A DNA stretch of 64,000 bases, taken from positions 1 through 64,000 of the forward strand of contig NZ_JBIGIA010000010.1 in the NCBI RefSeq assembly GCF_043555975.1, in the 5' to 3' direction. The notes under the pieces were generated by a model, which worked only from the letters and a program-made list of their open reading frames with translations, was not told the origin of the DNA and searched no databases. The position numbers and the translations under genes were made by a program. This DNA is from Pelomonas nitida (GTDB lineage Bacteria > Pseudomonadota > Gammaproteobacteria > Burkholderiales > Burkholderiaceae_C). Shown here piece by piece: positions 42,123-51,319 of the stretch (positions within the stretch are counted from its first letter, which is position 1; each line of letters starts with the position of its first letter).

Positions 42123-43238
42123 CTATGTACCTCTTGCCGGCATGCTCGACGGGCTGCTGCCGGCCGGCTGGATGATGAGGTCTGCAAGCGGGCGCCTGAG
42201 CGACCGGGCGCTGGGCGCGTTGCCGCTGCCGACCCGGCCCATGAACACCGTGTTCTCGGCGGCCTCACGTCCCACCAGGCTCGTGAACCGTTGGGCCAGC
42301 CGGTCCGCCATCTGGTGCAGGCCCGGCGTGGCGGAAAAAGGCCTTTGCTCGCAGGCATACCGCCTGAACACGAGCGGTGTGATTTCTGGCTGGAGCTGCA
42401 GGCCGAGGTGCGTGGCGGTGAGCCAGAAGCGCTGCGTCGCCCGCCCGGCGGCGACGTAGTCGTCGAGCGTGCGCGCCGGTGACCTGGCCTTCAGCAGGAA
42501 GTGTGCCGCGCAGGCGATGCCCGGAATGAAATCGAGCTGGATCCGTGGGGCCCAGGTACCGGCCAGAAAGCGGTTGAAGCGCTCGACGCGACGCCAGTCC
42601 TGCATCACAAATCGCATCAGGCGCGTCGTCATGGGGTCGGTGCCCAGTGCCTGATCGGGCACTCGGTCGGTGCTGAACTGGGCGTTCCACTCGATGATGT
42701 CTTTGTGGACCCGGTAGGCCTCGGGCATCGTGAGGCGGATCTTTGCCGAGTGGAACAGCAGCTTGGCGACCCTGAGCCGTTCGCTGGTGCGTTCGATCCA
42801 GGTGACGGTGTAGTTCGGGCCGATGGCTGCGGCGAGCGCCTGTTGCTGCTGGGCCGTCAGCGGCAGCGTCTTGAGGGGCCTGCGTTGTACCGAGCGTGTT
42901 TTGACGCTGCTGAGCAGTGGATCGGCGGCCACGCTCGGGTCTTTGACAAACCGGAGATCGAACACCGGCCGCTCGTCCGGCGACTCGGCGCGGCGCTGGA
43001 CCTGCACGCGCAATTGATGGTGACTGGCCGCAATGGCGGCGGTTTCCACCAACGCCCCGATGGCAATCTGGCTGGGGTGGCCGTCCAGGTCATAGACACA
43101 GTGCTGCCGCGTGTCGAATCCGTGCACGGCCACGTGGCTGGCGCTCAGAATTTCAAAGCGCCAGGGTTGGGTGTTATCACCGCTGGGAGCCCACCGGGCA
43201 AAGTCTAGAATTTGCAGTATGGTGGCTTGCGAATCCAT
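42123..43238 (-). CDS. Nitroreductase-like FMN protein, Rv1355c-type partner
   Basis: The 371-residue protein carries the nitroreductase N-terminal signature FARWAPSGDNTQPWRFEI and a second part with RRPLKTLPLTAQQQQAL and FNRFLAGTWAPRIQLDF. It resembles the Acg/Rv3131-like subgroup and the nitroreductase half of Rv1355c (ThiF-nitroreductase) proteins. It is divergent from a ThiF-like gene, so the two halves that are fused elsewhere are here split. A flavin-dependent modification is likely; the substrate is unknown. The ATG at 43238 is supported by AGAGAGG 9 bases upstream. Confidence 0.7.
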   Translation of the reverse strand: MDSQATILQILDFARWAPSGDNTQPWRFEILSASHVAVHGFDTRQHCVYDLDGHPSQIAIGALVETAAIAASHHQLRVQVQRRAESPDERPVFDLRFVKDPSVAADPLLSSVKTRSVQRRPLKTLPLTAQQQQALAAAIGPNYTVTWIERTSERLRVAKLLFHSAKIRLTMPEAYRVHKDIIEWNAQFSTDRVPDQALGTDPMTTRLMRFVMQDWRRVERFNRFLAGTWAPRIQLDFIPGIACAAHFLLKARSPARTLDDYVAAGRATQRFWLTATHLGLQLQPEITPLVFRRYACEQRPFSATPGLHQMADRLAQRFTSLVGREAAENTVFMGRVGSGNAPSARSLRRPLADLIIQPAGSSPSSMPARGT

Positions 43239-43350
43239 GGCTTGCGACCTCTCTTGCATTTGAGGGGAGTCACCAGACGGCGACTGGATGGCGGTTGGTG
43301 CAGCGTTTGCTGGTACTTCCAGCGGATTTTGCCGACTCAAGGGGGCGAAT

Positions 43351-44232
43351 GTGAACCAAGCTTCGACGTTTGACTACGAACGGGCATTTTCCAGGAATGT
43401 CGGCTGGGTGACTTCGGCCGAGCAGGAAAAACTCAGGTCTTCGCGCGTGGCCATCGCCGGTCTCGGCGGCGTGGGGGGCGCGCACCTGTTGACGCTTTGT
43501 CGCCTGGGCGTGGCCAACTTCAATATTGCCGACTTCGACGAATTCGGTGTCCACAACATGAACCGGCAGGTTGGCGCGTTCATGTCCACGATGGACCGCC
43601 CCAAAGCGGCGGTGCTGGCCGAGATGGCGCGTGACATCAATCCGGAAGCGGACGTTCGCGTATTTTCTGAAGGCGTGACGGCTGCCAATATCGACGATTT
43701 TCTTCGCGATGTTGATGTGTATGTCGACGGTATCGACTTTTTTGCGCTGCCGGCTCGCCGCATGCTGTTCAAAGCCTGCCAGGAGCGCGGAATTCACGCA
43801 CTGACGGCTGCGCCGTTGGGGATGGGGGTAGCGCTGCTTTATTTTCGGCCCGGCGGGATGAGTTTCGAAGACTACTTCCGGGTTGAAGGGCGCAGCGAAA
43901 ACGAGCAGTACGCGAGATTCATCGCCGGTTTGTCGCCCGCCATGTTGCAGCGGGATTATCTGGTGGCGCCCAAGGCGGTGAATTTCCAGGAAAGGCGTGG
44001 CCCGTCGACGATGATGGCCTGCGACTTGTGCGCCGGCGTCATGGGTGTATCGGTGCTGAAGGTGCTGTTGGGGCGTGGAAAATTGAAAGCGGCGCCGTGG
44101 GGGATGCACTTTGACGCGTTTCATCAGCGACTGAAATTTACATGGCGACCATTTGGTAACGCAAATCCCATTCAGCAACTCATGTTGGTGCTGATCCGGC
44201 CGCTGCTAGAAGGGCGCGCGAAACCGCGCTGA
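43351..44232 (+). CDS. ThiF/E1-like adenylyltransferase paired with the nitroreductase
   Basis: The 293-residue protein has a Rossmann ATP-binding loop GLGGVGG (residues 37-43), the DFDEFGVHNMNRQVG strand that replaces the usual D-x-x-E-x-x-N-x-x-R-Q, and VDGIDFFALPARR. It has one CxxC pair (MACDLCAG) and lacks the paired zinc cysteines of MoeB. It should adenylate a carboxyl group, probably of a peptide or small protein. The GTG at 43351 is chosen because of AAGGGGG 5 bases upstream; an ATG at 43288 has no such site. It lies directly before the XrtA exopolysaccharide cluster, 271 bases from the export gene. Confidence 0.72.
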   Translation: MNQASTFDYERAFSRNVGWVTSAEQEKLRSSRVAIAGLGGVGGAHLLTLCRLGVANFNIADFDEFGVHNMNRQVGAFMSTMDRPKAAVLAEMARDINPEADVRVFSEGVTAANIDDFLRDVDVYVDGIDFFALPARRMLFKACQERGIHALTAAPLGMGVALLYFRPGGMSFEDYFRVEGRSENEQYARFIAGLSPAMLQRDYLVAPKAVNFQERRGPSTMMACDLCAGVMGVSVLKVLLGRGKLKAAPWGMHFDAFHQRLKFTWRPFGNANPIQQLMLVLIRPLLEGRAKPR

Positions 44233-44503
44233 AATCGATCCGGCGTCTGCCCCGGGATGGGGTGAATGGGGGTGAAATTGCACGTACGCCGTGGGCTCGT
44301 ACCCCCCCTGATTCCGCGTCCGGCCGGTTGTCCTCCCTATGGCATCATGCGCGCGCCCATTGCGGCGTGGCGAGATGGCTCGCGTTATGCGCCCTGATCA
44401 ACAGATCCACAAAGGACATGCCTTGGATACCACCCATGCTTCAACTCGTAGCGACGCGCAGGCCCTGCGGTCCGGTGGCGTTCTTGAATCCTGCCGCCGC
44501 GCC

Positions 44504-45112
44504 ATGCGAGCAAAACTGATTGGCGCTGTCGCCGCTTTTGGTGCCGTTCTGCTGGCGGGGTGCGCAGGCTCGAGCCTTCCTGCCGCGCCAGCGAGCGTCG
44601 GCGCGGGTGATTACAGCTATGTGATCGGTGCCGGCGACAACCTCAGCATCCAGGTCTGGCGCAATCCGGAGTTGTCGATGTCGGTTCCGGTCCGGCCCGA
44701 CGGCAAGATCTCAGCGCCGCTGGTGGACGAGATGCTGGTTCAGGGCAAGACCTCGGTGGAGGTTGCGCGCGAGGTCGAGAAGCAGCTCAGCAAATACGTT
44801 CGCGATCCGGTCGTCACCGTGATCGTCACGTCGTTCGTCGGGCCGTTCAGCGAGCAGATCCGCGTCGTCGGCGAGGCGGCCAAGCCCCAATTCCTGCCGT
44901 TCCGCCAGAAGATGACCGTGCTCGACGTGATGATCGCCGTCGGCGGCCTCACTGACTTTGCGGCCGGCAACAGCGCGACCATTCTGCGCACCGCCGAAGG
45001 CAACAAGCAGTATTCCGTGCGTCTCAAGGACCTGATCAAGCGCGGTGACGTGTCAGCCAATGTCGAGATGCGGCCTGGCGACATCCTCATCATTCCGCAG
45101 AGCCTGTTCTGA
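44504..45112 (+). CDS. XrtA-system polysaccharide export lipoprotein (Wza-like)
   Basis: The 202-residue outer-membrane lipoprotein (lipobox LLAGC, followed by AGSSLPAAP) has a polysaccharide biosynthesis/export domain (YVIGAGDNLSIQVWRNPELSMSVPVRPDGKISAPLV) and a SLBB-like segment (IRVVGEAAKPQFLPF, VLDVMIAVGGLTDFAAG). It forms the export channel for the exopolysaccharide. The start is uncertain: ATG 44504 gives a normal lipoprotein signal, while TTG 44423 has AAAGGA 6 bases upstream but adds a 27-residue extension. The gap 44233-44503 must hold the cluster promoter; no firm promoter element is visible. Confidence 0.85.
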   Translation: MRAKLIGAVAAFGAVLLAGCAGSSLPAAPASVGAGDYSYVIGAGDNLSIQVWRNPELSMSVPVRPDGKISAPLVDEMLVQGKTSVEVAREVEKQLSKYVRDPVVTVIVTSFVGPFSEQIRVVGEAAKPQFLPFRQKMTVLDVMIAVGGLTDFAAGNSATILRTAEGNKQYSVRLKDLIKRGDVSANVEMRPGDILIIPQSLF

Positions 45113-45175
45113 CGCCGGATGGCTTCGGCCGGTGGCTGAAACATCACGCGTTTGCATTAACCGAGATCGTTTTCG

Positions 45176-46765
45176 ATGGAATTGCTGATTGCCCAGCTGC
45201 TGGTGATTGTCCGGCGCATGTGGAAGTACCGCTGGGTCGGCCTCATCGTGGCCTGGGTGACCGGCGTGATCGGCGCCGTCGTGGTGTTCGTGTTGCCTGA
45301 CCGTTATGAGGCCAGCGCGCGTATCTACGTCGATACGCAGTCCATCCTGAAGCCGTTGATGTCCGGCTTGGCAGTGCAGCCCAATGTGGAGCAGCAGGTC
45401 ACCATGCTGAGCCGCACGTTGATCAGCCGGCCCAATGTCGAGAAGCTCGTGCGCATGGCCGATCTGGACTTGAAGAACCAGTCCAAGGCCCAGCAGGAAG
45501 CGACGATCGAGTCGGTGACCAGCAACCTGTCCATCCAGAGCAGCGGTCGCGGCGACAACCTCTATGTGCTGGGTTATCGGGACAGCGATCCGGAAACCGC
45601 CAAGCGGGTGGTGCAGTCGCTGGTGTCGATCTTCGTGGAGTCCAGCCTGGGCCAGACCCGGCAGGGCACGTCGACGGCCACGACCTTCATCAACGAGCAG
45701 ATCAAGACCTACGAGGCCAAGCTCGAAGAGGCCGAGACGCGGCTCAAGGAGTTCCGGCTGAAGAATCTGTCGATGGCCGGTGAGGGCAAGGACTCCGCCT
45801 CGCATATCGCGGAGATCGGTGCGCAGCTGGAACGTGCGAGGCTGGAATACCGCGAGGCCTTGAACGCGCGCGACGCCGCGAAGGCGCAGCTGGACGCGGA
45901 AAGAGCGCGTGGCGGTGCCCAGACGACGACGCAGAGCCTGATGCAGGAGGCGAACGCGAACATCGCAACGCCTGAACTCGATGCGCGACTCGCCGATCTG
46001 CGGCGCAATCTCGATGGATTGCTGCAGCGCTATACCGAGCAGCACCCGGACATCATTGCGGCGCGCAAGCTCATCAAGGATCTCGAAGACCAGCGCAAGC
46101 GTGAGATCGCGGATCTGCGCAAGGCTGCGGCCGCGATGCCGACGGTGAGCGTGGCGCAGGGTGGCGGCAGCATGGCCACGCAGGAGTTGGTGCGCATCCT
46201 GGCCACGACGGAAGTGCAGGTTGCTTCCTTGCGCGCCCGTGTGGACGAGTATTCGTCGCGTTACAGCCAGGCCATGGTGGCGCTGAAGACGGCCCCCCAG
46301 GTGGAGGCGGAAGCGGCGCAGCTGAACCGGGACTACGCGATCAACAAGAAGAACTACGAGGATCTCGTGCAGCGGCGCGAGCAGGCGGCTATTTCGGGCG
46401 AACTGGACGTGGCGTCGGGCGTTGCGGACTTCCGTGTCATCGATCCGCCGCGCGCCAACCCGAAGCCCGTGGCGCCCAACCGGTTGCTGCTGCTGGCCGG
46501 AGCCATGGCGGCGGCGTTGGGCATCGGGTTGTTCACGACGTTTGCGGCGAGTCAGTTGCGCCCGGTGTTTCATGATGCCAACGACCTGCGGGCGCGGGTG
46601 GAACTGCCCATCCTGGGTGTCGTGACCAGGCTCGTGACGGATGCCGATCGGGCCCGTATGCGCGTGGATTTGGTGCGCTTTGCGGCCGGGGCCGGTGGGC
46701 TGCTGGTGATGTTCGCCATCGCCTTGACGGTCTTGGCGGTACAACTGAGCCGGCAGGTGGTCTGA
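45176..46765 (+). CDS. XrtA-system chain-length determinant (Wzz-like)
   Basis: The 529-residue inner-membrane protein has two transmembrane helices (residues about 20-40 and 425-445, with another hydrophobic segment at the end) flanking a long periplasmic coiled-coil region (about 165-350). The N-terminal VGLIVAWVTGVIGAVVVFVLPDRYEASARIYVDTQSILKPLM and the DPPRANPKPVAPNRLLLLAG motif near the second helix are typical. It sets polymer length and links the export lipoprotein to the tyrosine kinase encoded next, 1 base downstream. Confidence 0.88.
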   Translation: MELLIAQLLVIVRRMWKYRWVGLIVAWVTGVIGAVVVFVLPDRYEASARIYVDTQSILKPLMSGLAVQPNVEQQVTMLSRTLISRPNVEKLVRMADLDLKNQSKAQQEATIESVTSNLSIQSSGRGDNLYVLGYRDSDPETAKRVVQSLVSIFVESSLGQTRQGTSTATTFINEQIKTYEAKLEEAETRLKEFRLKNLSMAGEGKDSASHIAEIGAQLERARLEYREALNARDAAKAQLDAERARGGAQTTTQSLMQEANANIATPELDARLADLRRNLDGLLQRYTEQHPDIIAARKLIKDLEDQRKREIADLRKAAAAMPTVSVAQGGGSMATQELVRILATTEVQVASLRARVDEYSSRYSQAMVALKTAPQVEAEAAQLNRDYAINKKNYEDLVQRREQAAISGELDVASGVADFRVIDPPRANPKPVAPNRLLLLAGAMAAALGIGLFTTFAASQLRPVFHDANDLRARVELPILGVVTRLVTDADRARMRVDLVRFAAGAGGLLVMFAIALTVLAVQLSRQVV

Positions 46766-46766
46766 C

Positions 46767-47747
46767 ATGACGAGCTTGATCGAACAAGCCGCACAGCGGC
46801 TCGAACAATTGCGCCAGGCGGGCGTGGTGTTGCCTGGCGACGCGCCGGGTGTGCCGGAGCCGCAACCTGCTGCGACTCCAGCGGTCACGGTGGCTCCAGC
46901 GGCTGCACCCGTCGTGGCGGCAGCGCCCGCCGCCGTGGGCATTTCGCTGGCCGAGGATGGTCAGCATCCGTCGTCCAAGCGCGTCGAACTCGACGTCGTG
47001 GCGCTGGCCGCGCAAGGCTTCCTGATGCCCGACACGCCGCGGTCGCAGACGGGTGACCAGTACCGCGTCATCAAGCGGCCGCTGATCAAGAACGCGATGG
47101 GCAAGGGCGCGGCCACCATCAACCACGCCAACCTGCTGATGGTGACCAGCGCACTGGCCGGCGAGGGCAAGAGCTTCACGTCCATCAACCTGGCGCTCAG
47201 CATTGCCGCGGAGCTGGACAACACCGTGATGCTCGTCGACGCCGACGTGGCGCGGCCATCGGTGCTGCGCATGCTCGGGCTGCCGCAGGGGCCCGGCCTG
47301 CTCGACGTGCTGGAAGATCGCGTGGACATGTCGGAGGTGCTGCTGCGCACCAACGTCGAGAAGCTGACGTTGCTGCCGAGCGGCACGCCGCATCCGCGAG
47401 CGACGGAGCTGCTGGCCAGCGACGCGATGCGGCAGTTGCTGGATGACATGGCCAATCGCTACCCGGACCGCATCATCATCTTCGATTCGCCGCCGCTGCT
47501 GCTGACGACGGAATCGCGTGTGCTGGCCTCGCACATGGGCCAGATCATCATCGTTGTGCATGCCGAGAAGACACCGCAGAGCGCGGTGCAGCAGGCGCTG
47601 GCGGCCATCGAGACCTGCCCGGTGAAGATGATGCTGCTGAACCAGGCCAGTCCGAACGCTGCCGGTGGCTATGGCTACGGGTATGGCTACGGTTACGGAT
47701 ATGGCTACGGCTACGGTTACGGCAGCAATGACCCGGCGCAGCGCTGA
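46767..47747 (+). CDS. XrtA-associated tyrosine autokinase (BY-kinase)
   Basis: The 326-residue cytoplasmic kinase has Walker A ALAGEGKSFTS (K135), Walker A' MLVDADVARPS (D158, D160) and Walker B IIIFDSPPLL. The C-terminus ends in a (Gly-Tyr)9 run, with tyrosines at 302-318 every second residue, the cluster that is autophosphorylated to control polymerisation. The first 80 residues are Pro/Ala/Val-rich and variable. It follows the Wzz-like gene by one base and its end overlaps the next gene by 20 bases. The tail is encoded by a near-perfect GGNTAY repeat (47667-47723), prone to length change. Confidence 0.9.
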   Translation: MTSLIEQAAQRLEQLRQAGVVLPGDAPGVPEPQPAATPAVTVAPAAAPVVAAAPAAVGISLAEDGQHPSSKRVELDVVALAAQGFLMPDTPRSQTGDQYRVIKRPLIKNAMGKGAATINHANLLMVTSALAGEGKSFTSINLALSIAAELDNTVMLVDADVARPSVLRMLGLPQGPGLLDVLEDRVDMSEVLLRTNVEKLTLLPSGTPHPRATELLASDAMRQLLDDMANRYPDRIIIFDSPPLLLTTESRVLASHMGQIIIVVHAEKTPQSAVQQALAAIETCPVKMMLLNQASPNAAGGYGYGYGYGYGYGYGYGYGSNDPAQR

Positions 47748-49284
47748 GCCGCGTCGCCTGGTGCTCGCACTCGCGGCCTGCGCCGCGGTGGCGCAGACCC
47801 AGGCTCAGACCCGGACCCAGCAGGAGGGCGGCAGCGGCCAATCGGGCGTGCTCGTGCAGACCAGCGTCAGCGTCATGGAGACCTGGACGGACAACCTGCG
47901 GCTGAGCGACGTCAACAAGGACGCCGCGCTGATCACCACGGTGTCGCCGGGCCTGCGTGTCGTCAGCAACTCGGGTGCGGTGCGCGGTAGCCTGGACTAC
48001 GCGCTCAACGGCATCGTGTACGTCAAGTCCGATCAGCCGTCGCGTGTGCAGAACTCGCTGTCCGCCAACGGCCAGGCCGAGCTGATCAGCCGCACGCTCT
48101 TTGTGGATGTGCGGGCCAGCATCGGGCAGCAGAACGCGTCGGCCTTTGGCCTGCAAAGTGCGCCGACCCTGGGCTCGCGCGGGGCCGTGGACAGCCTGGC
48201 CAATCCCAACCAGCATGAGACCGGCACGCTCTCGGTGTCGCCGTCGTTGCGCGGTCGGCTGGCGGGCGTGGCCACCTACGAACTGCGCGGGGATTTCGCG
48301 CGCACCGAGGCGCGTGGCACCAGCCTGGGCGACAGCCGCAGCCAGGGCGGCTCGCTGCGCATCAACCAGGCCAACCCCGGCGTCACCGGCTGGTGGCTGC
48401 TGGGCAGCACGCAGAAGGTCAGATCGACCAGCGTTGCGTCCAACCGCAACGACACGGTGAAGATCGGTGTGGACTACCACCCCGACCCGGACTGGAATTT
48501 CACCCTCAACGGTGGGCGTGAGCGCACGGACTTTCTCGGCGGTAGCAGCCAGCAAGGCAACACGGGCGGTGTGGCGTCGCAGTGGACACCCACGCCGCGC
48601 ACGCAGCTGGCGGCCGACTGGCAGTATCACAACTACGGCAACAGCCACAACCTGAGCTTCGTGCACCGCCTGGCGCGCTCGGTGTGGCGACTGTCGGACA
48701 CGACGTCGACGACGCTTGGCAATACCGGCGCAACTGGCGGTGCCGGCACCTACTACGAGCTGTACTACCTGTTGTTCGCGTCGGTGGAACCCGACCTCGT
48801 CAAGCGGGACGCCGTGGTGCGTAGCTACCTGCAATCGCAAGGGCTGTCGCCGGATGCCGCCGTCGCCGGCGGTTTCCTCTCGGCGGGCCCCAGCCGGTTG
48901 CGCAGCCAGCAGCTCGCCATCACGCTGCAAGGCGTGCGCAGCACGCTGTCGGCGCTGGTCAGCCGCACCGTCACGAGCCGGCTGGGCGACAACCTGAACC
49001 AGGGCACGCTGGCCAGCACGGCGCGGGTGGAGCAGCGCTCCTACTCGCTGACGGCCAGCCACCAGCTGACGCCGCTGTCGGGGCTCTCGCTGTCGGTGGC
49101 GCGTCAGGAGTCGATCGGCGACCTGGGTAGCCAGTCGACGCACCTGACCAGCCTGCTGGCCTCTTGGAATGCGCGGCTGGCTGAACGCCTGAGCCTGATG
49201 GTCGGCGGCCGGCATAGCCGCTTCGACAGCATCACCCCTTACACCGAGAATGCGGTCTACGCGAGCCTGACCCAACAGTTCTGA
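47728..49284 (+). CDS. XrtA-associated outer-membrane beta-barrel protein (TIGR03016 type)
   Basis: The 518-residue product starts at ATG 47728, giving the signal peptide MTRRSAEPRRLVLALAACAA (cut near TQA|QT). The frame remains open upstream over the kinase Gly-Tyr repeat, but that extension is an out-of-frame reading of the repeat. Alternating polar/hydrophobic strands (NLRLSDVNKDAALITTVSPGL, RGSLDYALNG, RTEARGTS, and so on) and a C-terminal VYASLTQQF with terminal Phe indicate a beta-barrel. It is the cluster's conserved outer-membrane protein of unknown exact role, probably in export or anchoring. Confidence 0.85.
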   Translation: MTRRSAEPRRLVLALAACAAVAQTQAQTRTQQEGGSGQSGVLVQTSVSVMETWTDNLRLSDVNKDAALITTVSPGLRVVSNSGAVRGSLDYALNGIVYVKSDQPSRVQNSLSANGQAELISRTLFVDVRASIGQQNASAFGLQSAPTLGSRGAVDSLANPNQHETGTLSVSPSLRGRLAGVATYELRGDFARTEARGTSLGDSRSQGGSLRINQANPGVTGWWLLGSTQKVRSTSVASNRNDTVKIGVDYHPDPDWNFTLNGGRERTDFLGGSSQQGNTGGVASQWTPTPRTQLAADWQYHNYGNSHNLSFVHRLARSVWRLSDTTSTTLGNTGATGGAGTYYELYYLLFASVEPDLVKRDAVVRSYLQSQGLSPDAAVAGGFLSAGPSRLRSQQLAITLQGVRSTLSALVSRTVTSRLGDNLNQGTLASTARVEQRSYSLTASHQLTPLSGLSLSVARQESIGDLGSQSTHLTSLLASWNARLAERLSLMVGGRHSRFDSITPYTENAVYASLTQQF

Positions 49285-49310
49285 GATGCAACGACTCGGG
49301 CGCCCCTGAC

Positions 49311-50408
49311 ATGTACGAAGCCTTTTACGGCCTGAGCAGCAAACCCTTTCAGCTCAGCCCGGACCCCAACTTCTATTACGGCAGCAAGCAGCATCGCCGG
49401 GCCAAGGCCTACCTCGACTACGGTGTGTTGCGCAACGACGGCTTCATCGTCATCACCGGCGAGATTGGCGCGGGCAAGACGACGCTGCTGCGCGGCTTGC
49501 TCGACAGCCTGAACCGCAGCAACGTCGTCATCGGCAACGTCGTGACGACGCAGCTCGATGCGGAGGACACGCTGCGCATGGTCGGTGCGGCGTTCGGCGT
49601 GCGCGTGAAGGATGCGTCGAAGTCCGAGCTGCTCATGACGCTGGAGGCCTTCTTCGTCAGCCAGGTCACGCAAGGCAAGCGTTGCCTGCTCATCGTCGAT
49701 GAGGCGCAAAACCTGACGGCGCGTGCGGTGGAGGAGTTGCGCATGCTGTCCAACTTCCAGTTCGCCAACCAGTCGCTGCTGCAGACCTTCCTCGTCGGTC
49801 AGCCGGAGTTCCGCAACATCCTGCAGAAGCCCGAGATGGAGCAGTTCCGCCAGCGCGTCGCGGCGACCTGCCACATCGGCCCGCTGGACGAAGACGAGAC
49901 GCAGCGCTACATGGAGCACCGCCTGAAGTGTGCGGGCTCCACCGGCAAGCCCACCTTCGACCACGACGCCTTTCCGGCCATCCACAAGGCCAGCAACGGC
50001 ATCCCGCGGCGCATCAACAGGTTGTGCGACCGGTTGCTGCTGCTGGGGTTCATGCAGGGGCGCAGCCACCTGACGCTGGCCGACGTGAAAGAGGTATTGC
50101 GGGACATCGCCCAGGAGAGCGAGACGCCCCAGCCTAGCGAGGCCAACCCGCTGGACGGCGCGGCTTCGCGCCCGGCTGACAGCCGGCCGGCGCCGCTGGA
50201 CGTCAGCCTCGGGCCCCTGGACCTCGCGCGGCTGAAGCTGGGCGTGGCCGACGTGGATGGCTTGTCCGCCGATCTCGCGGCACTGAGCGCCGACCACAAC
50301 GCCGATCGACTGCAGCGGCTGGAGCGCAGCATGATGAGGCTGGAGCGCATCAACCTGCAGACGCTGACGCTGCTGCAGCGCCTGATCGACGCCGTCAAGC
50401 AGCACTGA
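49311..50408 (+). CDS. XrtA-associated ATPase, ExeA-like
   Basis: The 365-residue AAA protein has Walker A GEIGAGKTTLL (K56), Walker B CLLIVDEAQNLT and the MYEAFYGLSSKPFQLSPDPNFYY start that marks the TIGR03015/ExeA-like group. The AAA domain covers residues about 30-270 and the rest (about 270-365) is a Pro-rich and then coiled segment (LQRLERSMMRLERINLQTLTLLQRLIDA). It probably energises assembly or localisation of the export system. No membrane segment is visible, so it is cytoplasmic or peripheral. Confidence 0.88.
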   Translation: MYEAFYGLSSKPFQLSPDPNFYYGSKQHRRAKAYLDYGVLRNDGFIVITGEIGAGKTTLLRGLLDSLNRSNVVIGNVVTTQLDAEDTLRMVGAAFGVRVKDASKSELLMTLEAFFVSQVTQGKRCLLIVDEAQNLTARAVEELRMLSNFQFANQSLLQTFLVGQPEFRNILQKPEMEQFRQRVAATCHIGPLDEDETQRYMEHRLKCAGSTGKPTFDHDAFPAIHKASNGIPRRINRLCDRLLLLGFMQGRSHLTLADVKEVLRDIAQESETPQPSEANPLDGAASRPADSRPAPLDVSLGPLDLARLKLGVADVDGLSADLAALSADHNADRLQRLERSMMRLERINLQTLTLLQRLIDAVKQH

Positions 50409-50425
50409 CGCTGACCGAGCCCGCC

Positions 50426-51319
50426 ATGTTGATGCCCACCAAGAACCCGGCGCTGCGCAATGCGATGAGCATTGACGTGGAGGACTATTTCCAGGTCTCG
50501 GCCTTCGCGCCCTACATCCGCCGCGAGGACTGGAGCGGCCTGGAATGCCGGGTCGAACGCAACATCGACACCATCCTCGCGCTGCTGGCGGACAAGCAGG
50601 TCAAGGCCACCTTCTTCACGCTGGGCTGGATCGCCGAGCGCTACCCGCAGGTCGTCCGGTCCATCGTGGCCGGCGGCCACGAACTGGCCAGCCACGGCTA
50701 CGGCCATGAGCGTGCCAGCGATCTGACGCCCGAGGCCTTTCTGGCCGATATCGGCAGCGCCAAGCGCCTGCTGGAAGACCTGGGCGGCGTGCCGGTCGTG
50801 GGCTACCGGGCGCCGAGCTTCTCCATCGGCAAGGGCAACCTGTGGGCCTTCGACGTGCTGCGCGAGGCGGGCTACCGCTATTCCAGCAGCGTCTACCCGA
50901 TCGCCCACGACCACTACGGCATGCCGGATTCGCCGCGCTTCGCCTACCCGGTGCGTGACGGGCTGCTGGAGATCCCGGTGACGACGTTGCGCGTGGGCTC
51001 GCGCAACCTGCCCAGCAGCGGCGGTGGCTACTTTCGGCTGCTGCCGTATGCGCTGTCGCGCTGGATGATCCGCCGCGTCAACGAGGTCGACGGCGAATCG
51101 GCCGTCTTCTATTTCCACCCCTGGGAAATCGACCCGGAGCAGCCCCGCGTGGCCGGCATCGATGCCAAGGCGCGCTTTCGCCATTACGTCAACATCGCGC
51201 GCACCCAGGGCCGCATCGCCCGCTTGCTGGAGGATTTCCGCTGGGGGCGCATGGACGAGATCTTCCTCGGCCGCGACGCCAGCGCGCGCGCTGCCGAGGC
51301 GACGGCGAGCCCGGCCTGA
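50426..51319 (+). CDS. XrtA-system polysaccharide deacetylase (TIGR03006 type)
   Basis: The 297-residue NodB-type deacetylase carries the motifs SIDVEDYFQVSAF (catalytic Asp and metal-binding residues), ATFFTLGWIAER, ELASHGYGHER (metal His), GYRAPSFSIG and YFHPWEIDP. It removes acetyl groups from N-acetylated sugars of the exopolysaccharide. No signal peptide is seen, which is normal for this subgroup, and it probably acts on the lipid-linked precursor or on polymer at the membrane. It is followed directly, with no gap, by the FemAB gene. Confidence 0.9.
   Translation: MLMPTKNPALRNAMSIDVEDYFQVSAFAPYIRREDWSGLECRVERNIDTILALLADKQVKATFFTLGWIAERYPQVVRSIVAGGHELASHGYGHERASDLTPEAFLADIGSAKRLLEDLGGVPVVGYRAPSFSIGKGNLWAFDVLREAGYRYSSSVYPIAHDHYGMPDSPRFAYPVRDGLLEIPVTTLRVGSRNLPSSGGGYFRLLPYALSRWMIRRVNEVDGESAVFYFHPWEIDPEQPRVAGIDAKARFRHYVNIARTQGRIARLLEDFRWGRMDEIFLGRDASARAAEATASPA

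Noticed and set aside
43288..43350. Longer N-terminus (ATG 43288) for the ThiF-like protein
   Set aside because: No ribosome site, and the extra residues do not look like part of the fold; GTG 43351 has AAGGGGG upstream.
44233..44503. Possible sigma-54 promoter before the exopolysaccharide genes (GG-N10-GC near 44342)
   Set aside because: The -12 element lacks TTGC and the -24 element lacks TGGCAC; the match is what GC-rich DNA gives by chance.
47665..47727. N-terminal extension (MAMATGMATVTDM...) of the outer-membrane protein
   Set aside because: It is an out-of-frame reading of the kinase Gly-Tyr repeat; a proper signal peptide starts at 47728.
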